Part shown: piece by piece, positions 36,030 through 64,000 of the stretch
Position numbering within the stretch: position 1 is the stretch's first letter
Layout: every line of letters starts with the position of its first letter
Source of the DNA: Cyprinodon diabolis
Taxonomy: Eukaryota > Chordata > Actinopteri > Cyprinodontiformes > Cyprinodontidae
Direction of reading: 5' to 3'
Assembly: GCA_030533445.1 (NCBI GenBank)
Contig: CM060064.1
Location: forward strand, 6,493,879-6,557,878
Length of the DNA stretch: 64,000 bases
Notes under the pieces: model-generated
Told to the model about the DNA's origin: nothing
Seen by the model: the letters and a program-made list of their open reading frames with translations, nothing else
Databases searched by the model: none
Translations under genes and position numbers: made by a program

Positions 36030-36500
36030 TAACGGGGACAATGACAAGTATAATGGAGACAAGTTGTAATGACACAGCAGATGACAGAGGTGACGACAGG
36101 TTGTAACAACACAGAAGAGGACAGGGGACAACGACAGGTTGTGACGCCAGGTTGTACCAGCAGAGGGAGATGACGGGACAACAACAGGTATAACAGCAGA
36201 GGGAGACGGGAGAACGACAGGCTGTAACAACAAAGGAAACAACAGCAAAACTAGATCACATGCTGACGGGTTCAACAACATGGTCAAACAACATAAAGTG
36301 AAGAATAATGCAATGCATGTTATCCCTCATGTAGACACAATACATATGCTCACAGCATATAGACGCAACATATGAATCTGACATATAGACTTTAAACCAC
36401 TACATATACAACTTCCATTACATAAGCACAATACATGGACACACCAGAAGACACATAAACATATTTTTGGCACTAACGGAACCCCATACATAAACATATT
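36030..36500. repeat. Right arm of the inverted repeat
   Basis: Reverse complement of the left arm, including the GACAGG-rich minisatellite (36050-36250) and CACTAACGGAACCCC near 36470. It carries about 150 bp extra between 36300 and 36430. Confidence 0.75.
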
Positions 36501-36860
36501 TTTGGCATTAGCTGATTGTTGTGTTTGTTGCTGTCTTTTTCTGGCGTTTGTCTGTAAGCCGTTTGTAACAGGAGGGATTATAGTAGGGCAGTGTTTCCAG
36601 TTCATTGTACTCCCTATCAAGGTGTGTGCGATCGACAACACTGCATTGCACTCTCTCCCTTTCAGCGATATCCACTCTTTTGCGATTTTTCTGAGGTGTC
36701 CCATCTAGCTCTAGTTATAACATAGATATTTTCGATACAATTATCTAATAAGTGCATGCAGCAAGCAGGATTTTCATCTTTATCATGCGCTTACTGGGCG
36801 CAGCCATCTGTGTTTACATGCCGGCCTCCTCACCGACGTCATGCCGTAGTAATCGCGATG

Positions 36861-36950
36861 CGCTGATTGGTCGGAACTATATCTGGGATGCGCTGATTGG
36901 TCGGAACTATATCTGGGAAGCGCTGATTGGTCGGAACTATCTGTGGGACG
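36861..36950. promoter_or_regulatory. Three tandem 30 bp units, each with a CCAAT box
   Basis: Unit starts CGCTGATTGGTCGGAACTAT; period exactly 30 bp. Each carries TGATTGGTC, the reverse of GACCAATCA, a strong NF-Y site. GACGTCAT, a CRE half-like site, lies just upstream (36835-36842). About 500 bp before the RGS22 start codon. Confidence 0.6.
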
Positions 36951-37445
36951 CTAACAGTCACATAATTTGCATATGGCGGAAGGAAAATTAGTTCTAACTT
37001 CACACTCGAATTGTTTTTACTGCAGGATTTGGAAACTTAATATAAGCTTGCTGGTCTGATATATTTTCAGACTATATAAACATATTTTATTACCCAGAAT
37101 ACTGGAACGGGATGACATGATAGAAAAGCTAGTGTATGGCCTACTAATGCTGTCAACTGTGAACTGCAACAATGTCATACTGATTTTATTTTATTTTTAT
37201 ATTAACATAAAAAAGTAATTTCACAAAAAATGTGAAAAATTTTTGTTTTTTTTCTTTTATCCCCCCTTAGTATTTGAAGACATGACTCATCGCTTCTTCT
37301 CGCTCTAGTTAAACTTTAACACTCTCTTTTGAAAAATGAGTCCATAGCAACCTGGAATGTTTGTGGTTAAACTACAGACCCAATTTAAAGGTTACTTCGC
37401 TTGTCTTTAGAAAATCGAGAAGACTGCTTTTCAAAAGTAGGAACA

Positions 37446-56860
<19,415 letters not shown>

Positions 56861-57135
56861 GTGGACAAGTGGATGACATCACTTGCAGCTTGAGTCGTTT
56901 TTCATTAACTCTGCCTTTGTTTTAAACACAGAAAGCATCAGAATTAGGTGAGACCAACATTGGCTTTAGGATGGAGGAAGAGCCTCACCGCCATCTGAGC
57001 TGGAGTGTAAACTGAGAGCATAGCTGCAGCTGACGGCGTGATAAACAGTTTCCAGTCTGTAACCTCTACTGGTCCTGGCCCAGTCTGAGCCGACTGCTGT
57101 GAAAGTGGAGATGTTCGTTTTTTAGCTCCTCTAGA

Positions 57136-57175
57136 AATAAAGAAACATTTCAGGTTAATGTGATTTGTCTTTATT
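57136..57175. terminator. Convergent poly(A) signals of RGS22 and VPS13B
   Basis: AATAAA at 57136-57141 on the plus strand is 276 nt after the RGS22 stop. On the minus strand AATAAA (plus 57170-57175) is about 490 nt after the VPS13B stop. Cleavage at either would make the two 3' ends abut or overlap by a few tens of bases. Confidence 0.6.
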
Positions 57176-57663
57176 ATTAAAAGTGTTTCCAGGGTTTAGA
57201 CTTACAGAAAACATTTCATACAATATAAAAGCAACATGTTTGCATCAGTAGGGTTTGGCATGAACACTGGGAACAAACCGGCTCTATTCAAACATCTAAA
57301 ACTTTTGGTCAACAGCTGGTATCTCTAGAATCTATCAGCCTGAAAATATTGCACTTTTTAAAATTGGCATGAGACAATTTTCAGAGTGTAAACAGAAAGC
57401 GCCGGTCCTGCAGAGCGAAGCATTTCATCGAGAACGGGACGTAGACCCGATGCATCTGCTGTAGTGTTCAATACTCTGCAGGCTCACATTTACCTATCAG
57501 AATAAAAGGTTTTATCTCTAAGGCATGAGTGACCAGTTAGACTTAAATAAGAAGATAACATCCAAAAGTTTTATTTGGAAAATAAACAGATGTAGTTTTT
57601 TTTTTAAGGCAAACATTACATTTTAAGCACAGGTCAGACTTTAATGTTCATAATCTCTCCTCC

Positions 57664-60600
57664 TCAGTGGAATCCGATGCGTAAAGCTTTATTCTTCACT
57701 ATGGTGAACTTACTAACAAACACTTTGGCGGACGCAGGATCCACCAGATAGCGGTAGCACTTTGTGACAGACGGCGGCGGTTCTGCGATGGTCACTGGAG
57801 GCTGAAGCTGGAGCGAAGCGCCGGAGGGCGAGAGGAACTGGGAGCTTCGAATCACATAATCCAGCAGGCGCTGGTACTGCTGCTCTGACAGACGCTCCCG
57901 AACACCATCGCTCTGCAGATGGACGGATGAATGTTAGATCTGACAACTGAACGTTAAGGATGTTGTCATGACAACATATTGGTCTCAGATGATCTCGGTT
58001 TAAATAATCAGGGAGGAGTCCTAATGGAAGAGGGAAGCTGCTGCCTTTTAAAACGGCATTAAACTATTTTTAAAACCCATCAATTTTACATTCGCCGCAT
58101 CGCTGATAATGACCAACTGACCAGCAGTGAATATCTCACCATCAGGGACAAACTCTCACAATCTTCAATTAGTATAAATCAAAATTAGACCAAAGCTGAG
58201 GGCTAGTTAGAAGATAAATTAAAACAATCATTTTTAAATTGGACTTTTACTCAGAACAAATAGTGCCTCACACTAAATAAAACTAAATAATTAAGTTTAA
58301 TGAGCCACTAGGGGCGCTAGACCTGTAACTTCCATGTTTAGATAATCTCTGCTGCTAAATTAGACAAACCCTGTCCCTGAGAGTCTTGGAATCTGCTATC
58401 AGGCCCCTTTGGCGTGAAACCGACACAAATAATGATAGCATACAATACAGCCTTTAAAAATATATATTAGACCTGTTTTTAGTTTTACATATCCACAATG
58501 AGTTTAGATCGCAAAGAAACCAATTCAGTTGATGACATCATCACTACTCATGCATTACATTGGGACAAACGTCACGCGTCAAATTAACGGCCAGTTTCAG
58601 TTGGATCACAATTCTGGGAGTCCAAGTGTTAAAGGACATCTTTTAAAGTGGATAATCAAAACTGAAATTACGTTTTTTATTCTTCATAAAGGTTGTTGGC
58701 TTCTGGTAAAATCCCAGCCGATGGAAACATAACAGCGTCAATTCTGGATAAATAAAGTTCTCATAAAGCTGAATACCGTGAATGATCTGGATCAGCTTAA
58801 GACCGCTTTGGTCTCTGTTTCTCCTGGATGTCACAGATCTACAGCAGCTAGAACCCCTTTAAACATTTCAACAGAAGGTTTAGAAATCCTGAACTGTTCC
58901 AAACTGGGATCAAACTCAGTTCTCATCTACAGTTCGGATGCTTTTAAACAATCAAACTCTTCCTCACAATCACACTTTAAATACTTTTCTATTTTTCCTG
59001 TTATAAGCAGTCAGATTAAAATCTGAACGTCTGCCATATGAATTGACATCCATTGACCACCAGGTGGCGCTGTGCAGCTCACCTCAGAGTCGCTGCTAAC
59101 CGTCTGCTGCTGTAAGGTGAGGGTGAGCTGGCCCTGCTGCTCCGGCTCCTGCTGACACTCCACCTGCGCAACATTAGAGGTTAGATCTTCCCCAGAAGGC
59201 GAGCGGAGCTCAGAGCGGAGCCACGTTCCTTTACCTCAGTGATGGGAAAGGCCTGCTGCTGGGTGTCCTCACACAGGCTGACCACAAACAGCACCTCAGA
59301 GGTGAGCAGCAGGCAGCCGGCGTGCTCCTGCCCCGACCCACTCACGATAGTCACCTCCAGGGCCATGTGGAGCTCCGGTCGCCCCAGAGACTGCAGCATC
59401 TTCCTGTTGTCACACCCAGGAACACATTGTGCTGATTAAAACACTCATATTTTCCATTTAGTTAGAAAGTACGCCTCCTAAACACAGACGATGGCGAGCC
59501 AAACATCTGATATCGCTCCCGCTTCCTGACGTGTTACGGACGCAGGAAGGGGACCCACTAGCCTTCATCCGTCCTCTAATTTAGTCGATTTTTCATCTCC
59601 GTGTGACATGGCGCTCAGCTCCGCCATGTTTCTCTGACAGTGTTTACTTTGGGTGGCAGGTGCTCACAGATGTTGAAACGAGCGCTGCTCGGGTCTGCTC
59701 AGCATTACAGCTCTCAGACGTATGGACTACCTGCTGCTGTAAAAGTGGATGATGAATGCAAGATGGAAGCCAGTTTGACGGCTCCGCGGTTCAAATAAAA
59801 TACTAGAGGACATCAGATGTTTATATAAACACACCGCTAAGCCGCTCAGCTGATGACAGCTGGAGAGGAATGTTTCCATGTATCGACAACATGGACTGTT
59901 TGATAGCTATGGAAACTAAACCCATCCATTCAGAAAACTTAAAAAAAGCTTTTTCTCTGTTTTTTCTCTGTGTAAAAATATCCCTCATAAATCTTAAGTG
60001 TTTCTGCTACTGCTTGGAAAATCAGCTTTCACAAGAAGTCAACGAACAGATAACTGGATCGGTATTAAACCCCCATAATCCAGCAACTTTTAAGCAACTC
60101 CAGCTCATTACCATAATGATAAAGACGACCACCTATGAACGGTTGAACAGCTCATGGCTCTGGCTGAGTGCTTATAAAAACCTTTTAACACGGCTGGATG
60201 AGAACAGGGGGTTAGAGTGGCTACCATGTGTGGGATTCAAAAAATATCAAGTAAACCAAACAGTGGAAATGACGATGGGTGAGGGAGGAAAATACATCAT
60301 TTCCTGGAGAGAAACCAAGAACAGCTCAGAGTCATGCCCCACTTAGAATAAAGAGCAGAGCGACAGTAAAGATGTGGATGTTTAAAAACAGCAACTGCTT
60401 CAGGGTCATACCAGACATATTTCAGGTGGCTGTTGGAGGCCTGAGCAGACCTCTCCTCTGCAGGCAGGTAGAGCTGTTTGGGAAGCTGCCACAGACCTGC
60501 TCCATGGAGAATCCCTGAACAGAGCAAGGAGGGTTAGCATCAGTGCACAAGTCTCACATTGGTACATTTTACACACATTTAAAAAGCTCTGGTTATGGTG

Positions 60601-63510
60601 GTTTAACTTCAGCATGAATTCAGTTTATATAAAATAGTAAAGAGGAATCTGTGTTTTTCTGGAGTCCCTCAGGGTTCTATCGTTGCTCCTATACGGTTCA
60701 TACTTCATATTCTTCCTCTTTGTCAACTTTTTGCGAAGCATAGCGTCTTCTATCATCTTTATGCCCATTAGGAAGCCTCGCAATAGCTCCCTGACACTCT
60801 TACTTTGTTTGGCTCAAAACCTCTTAAGTTTCAAAGGAAGTGAAACATTTTAAACTCCAAATAGAAATCGATGCAGTCCTTAAAGCCTTTCATCATCTCA
60901 GCCTCTAATCCAAACCTAAACAGTTTTTTTAAATCTTTTAAGAATCTTGAGCAGATCATCCAGGCTTTCATTTCAACTCATTTGGATTACTGCAATGATT
61001 TGTTTATGGGAATAAACCGAAACACACTTTACCACCTGCAGTACGTCCAGAACTGTGCTGCATGGCTCTTAACGGGATTCGAAAATCCAAAGCACATTTC
61101 AACTATTCTGCATCTGGATTTCAAGGTCGTGTTGTTTTTAAAGCTTTAAAGGGGTCATAGAATGATTCTATAGGGTATCTGGTGCTGGTCCTTAAGGTCT
61201 CTGAATAGGGTGTGTAATATTGGTTGGGCTGAAAATGGCATATTTGCTGTTCTATGAGCTCTGATGTAAGCCTGGTTAAAAGATCCAGAATGAAATGACA
61301 GGTTTTCTTCCTTTTATGGTATGCTCATGAATATTTAGATGAGCTGTGCTCTGATTAGTTGGTTTACAACGAGCAAAGCTGCTGAGCAACGATGCATCAT
61401 AGCAACAAGCACTCACTCACTGAACGAGCACTCAATCATACAGATGACTGGATGATCTGATGAACTGTAAAGTGCCTTGAGATGACTTGTGTTGTGAATT
61501 GGCGCTATAGAAATAAACTGAATTGAATTGAATCACTGAAACATCAAATAGTTGATATGCTAGGGTGACCAGACGTCCTTATTCCCAGACATGTCCTACT
61601 TTTCATAACTAAAAAAATGTTCGGGGGAAATTTCAAAATCGTCCAGGATTTTGGTCGACTACAGTGCAGCTCGTAGTTGAAACACACCGGGCATTCGAAC
61701 CCTTGTTTGATGCTGGTTGGTGAACAACCCTCAGGTGCACTACTGCCACCAACTGGTAAGGAATGTAACAGGATGTCGATTTTGTACTTGACGTTTTGCA
61801 AAGTTGTAACTTTAAATCTTAAATTTACCCTGGTTTTTATTGCCGGTTATCTCACCCCGTATTTGCTTCCCAGTATTAGACTACATGTGATTCATTGTAA
61901 TGCGTTTGCCTTGATTTGAGCAGCACAGTGTTATTTAAAAGTGCTCTAGATGCAAAGTGGATTGGACAGCCCATATGCCCACTCAGAGTCATGCGGTCAG
62001 TTCCCTTTCAGCTTGCTCTATGTCAGCACTGCAGCAACAAGCCGGTGAGGTCACCCAATAGTCCGAGCTGATCCTTAAAGAAAACAGCGGACTCCATTAC
62101 TGATGTCACAGCGGCGATACCCTGGCTGTTTGCAATGTTTAGTGGGACTAGAATAACAACTTAGTAGATGATTCTGTGTGTCAGCTTCGGCACCTTTTAG
62201 CAGCAGCTCTGTGTGAGTGTGTGTATTGAAGTTTGTTTTCATGCGTTGTAATCTGTTGAGCTCAGAGGGTCAGGCAGATTAGAGCCAGGCTCCGGGGAGG
62301 AATCGCTCTTATATGGAGCTGTTCACCTCATTGGCGGTTTATGTGCTGAAGCCAGGACTTGTTAGCGCCAACACACACCAGCCACTGACCCTCACTCAAA
62401 CCTGCTCTCTAATAAAACACTAAGTAACTCCAGAGAGCGAAGCCGCCTGGACCAACCAGTGTTTGTGCATGTATGATTAGGCACATAAGCGTGTGTGTCG
62501 GGGTCTTTCGGCAGCTCTCTCCAGGGTCCAGCTTTAATAAACACTTGCCTCCTGTGTGAGGCTGAGATGTGAGCGAAGGAGGGACTATCGGCTCGCTGAC
62601 GGATTCGTGATTTTCCTGACATGCTAATTCGGACGTGTTTATTATTGCCTCAGGCTCCTCAGAACATTTTACATAATTCGCATATCTGGAGCTTGGCTAA
62701 ATAAATTGTTCCAGGGCCAAACTTCACTTTGCAGCCGAATGTGTGGTCCAAAAAAACACAGCAGTTTTTTCATTTATATAACAGGAGGGAAATTCAGCCG
62801 TAAGTCATTACTGTATACTGTATAACTATAAGTGAAAATAACACAGAAAGACTTCAATTAAGAGCAGAAAGTGACTCAGTCTGAACGTGGATCCAACTAT
62901 TCTAAATCTATGAATCCTGTTTCTACACTTCTAAGTCTAATTTTTCTTTTTTTCTTTTTCACTCTAGTGAGCTTCATATTCCTCTTCTACTCGTTTGGCT
63001 TCCGTATGGACGAGTCAGAGTAGCGGCATCTCACTGCAGAGCTGAGTCCCACGTGGTTTTTAGATGCACAGTGTGAGCAGGTAGACCACTTCAAAGCGTC
63101 GCGCCGCACATTGTGAGCTGTGAACTCACACTGTACGACGAAACCCTGCAGTTTCGTCGTACAGTGTGAGCTGTAGCTGCATGCAACAATTGTAAAAGAA
63201 TTGCACAGTATATACTTAAAGGTGTTTTTCTTCTCCACTGTTGCTGTATGCATGTTCACGATGATTTTTGGCCTATGTGTACGATTTTATTTATGTGATG
63301 ATTTATTTTAATTATTGAACTTATCTGCCTCACCGTATCCTGTCTGGGACACGAGTTCAGCGGCTCCTCCAATGGGCTTAGTGAACACGCCCACAATCCC
63401 CTTCCCCACTCCAGAGATGACCCCCTTCGCTTTGCTCCCAGCTGAGCTTTGCACCTCCCAGCTCCTCTGGAAGTTTTGCATGGGCTGGTCCACGATGCCC
63501 GCTACGGCTC
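57664..63510 (-). CDS. vps13b: VPS13B (COH1), last five coding exons
   Basis: VPS13B is a very large bridge-like lipid-transfer protein at the Golgi and endosomes; human loss causes Cohen syndrome. Exons on the minus strand: 63510-63334, 60514-60412, 59403-59235, 59163-59083, 57912-57664 (stop at 57666-57664). Phases agree and give about 259 residues. The first has GIVDQPMQNFQRSW and KGVISGVGKGIVGVFTKPIG, the C-terminal amphipathic region typical of VPS13 proteins. Then ILHGAGLWQLPKQLYLP, KMLQSLGRPELHMALEV, LLLTSEVLFVVSLCEDTQQQ and the final VRERLSEQQYQRLLDYV to KFTIVKNKALRIGF, a PH-like end. All align closely to human VPS13B. The remaining roughly 3700 residues lie beyond 64000. It is convergent with RGS22. 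Confidence 0.96.
57920..59080. other. VPS13B last intron, no repeat recognised
   Basis: No exon or repeat boundary seen. Confidence 0.4.
60640..61140 (+). pseudogene. Degraded L2/Rex-type LINE RT fragment
   Basis: A frame at 60871-61149 has FISTHLDYCNDLFMGINRNT and LQYVQNCAAWLLTGFENPKH, equivalent to the RT thumb region. The SLHWLPV block is deleted before DFKVVLF. Upstream text is frame-broken. In a VPS13B intron. Confidence 0.75.
61140..61430. other. Possible TTTAAAGGGG-type MITE
   Basis: Starts TTTAAAGGGGTCATAGAATG and has no matching right end before the L2 tail. Unclassified. Confidence 0.3.
61440..61537 (+). mobile_element. L2-like LINE 3' tail
   Basis: AAGTGCCTTGAGATGACTTG and TTGGCGCTATAGAAATAAAC then an (AATTG)n end. 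Confidence 0.85.
61540..63020. other. VPS13B intron, no gene seen
   Basis: Mixed-composition intronic DNA with no exon-like segment. Confidence 0.4.
63125..63170. repeat. 46 bp perfect hairpin inside a MITE-like repeat
   Basis: Arms of 20 bp (CTCACACTGTACGACGAAAC and its reverse complement) around CCTGCA. Flanking text AGCTGTAGCTGCATG matches the start of the insert at 13355. Confidence 0.85.
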
Positions 63511-63569
63511 CTGCAAGAACAAGAAAAAAAAAACTTAGACCTTTTATGAACTGAAATCTTTTTAAATTG

Positions 63570-63885
63570 CGTTTCACAGATTGCTTTGTCCTCACTTCAA
63601 ATCAAAATACAAACGCTGAAGTAAAGAGAATGTTTTCTATAAAACACAGTTTCAAAAGAATGCAATTTGTTAAACTCAATCTGAAAAAGTGTATTAGGAA
63701 AAAAATTACTTTAAAAACATTTGATCATAAAAATTTTTTGAAAAAGAAATAATCTGAGAAAACAGCAAAGTTACGCTTAAAAAAGATTTTTGATCATGTT
63801 TTATTTCTGGATTGCATATTTTTCAAATTTCCATAAGGCGGGTTCTTTTCTGACAACAATAATGGAAGAAAATTCATTCCATATG
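63570..63885. repeat. AT-rich interspersed repeat, family B
   Basis: CACAGATTGCTTTGTCCTCA then TTATTTCTGGATTGCAT and ATGGAAGAAAATTCATTCCA, similar to 41575-41800 and 56155-56555. Confidence 0.5.
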
Positions 63886-64000
63886 GTTTGATGTCTGAGG
63901 AGTCATCCTGATTGGACCTCGGGGGCTTTAACAGATAGAAGCTTTATTTGACGACGATGGCAGCACAGCGTGTTAATTTGTGGCTCTGATTTGGGTTTCA

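Noticed and set aside
35811..36287. 158-codon minus-strand ORF
   Set aside because: Low-complexity Leu/Pro/Ser translation of the inverted-arm minisatellite.
37341..37354. X-box near RGS22 (CCATAGCAACC)
   Set aside because: Only one half-site fits; the other half does not match RFX consensus.

Overview
This window is vertebrate nuclear DNA, almost certainly from a ray-finned (teleost) fish. Genes are split into short exons with GT..AG introns, and the proteins match vertebrate families. Intergenic and intronic DNA is packed with repeats typical of teleosts: a chromodomain Ty3/gypsy element, L2-like LINEs with a tail reading like ggcgctatataaataaac, an endonuclease-type LINE, a Tc1 relic, hAT and TTAA-flanked elements, and long (TA)n runs.

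Four host genes form one conserved block: SPAG1 (minus strand, 5' two thirds, about 6.9-20.5 kb), FBXO43/EMI2 (plus, complete, 20.6-31.4 kb), RGS22 (plus, complete coding region, 37.4-56.9 kb) and VPS13B (minus, last five coding exons, 57.7-63.5 kb). Order and orientations are what I recall for human 8q22.2, read in reverse. I see no POLR2K between SPAG1 and FBXO43 and no COX6C between RGS22 and VPS13B. Exon phases close for all four genes, giving about 681 residues for FBXO43 and 973 for RGS22, with 359 residues of SPAG1 and about 259 of VPS13B.

Layout: 0-3.2 kb is the 3' half of a gypsy element with its 3' LTR. 3.2-6.7 kb holds a (TA)n tract, an inverted-repeat element with internal repeats, an L1-like 3' end and a LINE endonuclease fragment. 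6.9-20.5 kb is SPAG1, whose introns hold L2 relics, a hAT transposase relic, a hAT MITE with perfect target duplications, and a LINE tail split by a 1.8 kb inverted-repeat element filled with a 22 bp tandem array. SPAG1 and FBXO43 share a short head-to-head promoter with a ciliary-type X-box and a cell-cycle CHR motif. 31.4-37.4 kb is a repeat-rich spacer with the best L2 copy, held between inverted arms, then a triple CCAAT repeat upstream of RGS22. RGS22 introns carry several palindromic DNA elements. RGS22 and VPS13B meet tail to tail, with opposite poly(A) signals about 30 bp apart.

The host genes do not form one pathway. SPAG1 assembles axonemal dyneins, FBXO43 inhibits APC/C in meiosis, RGS22 is a testis-expressed multi-RGS protein, and VPS13B is a Golgi lipid-transfer protein. 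The two promoters fit germline or ciliary expression, but that is inference. I found no convincing new enzymatic or defence system. The most unusual material is the set of inverted-repeat elements and the shared promoter.
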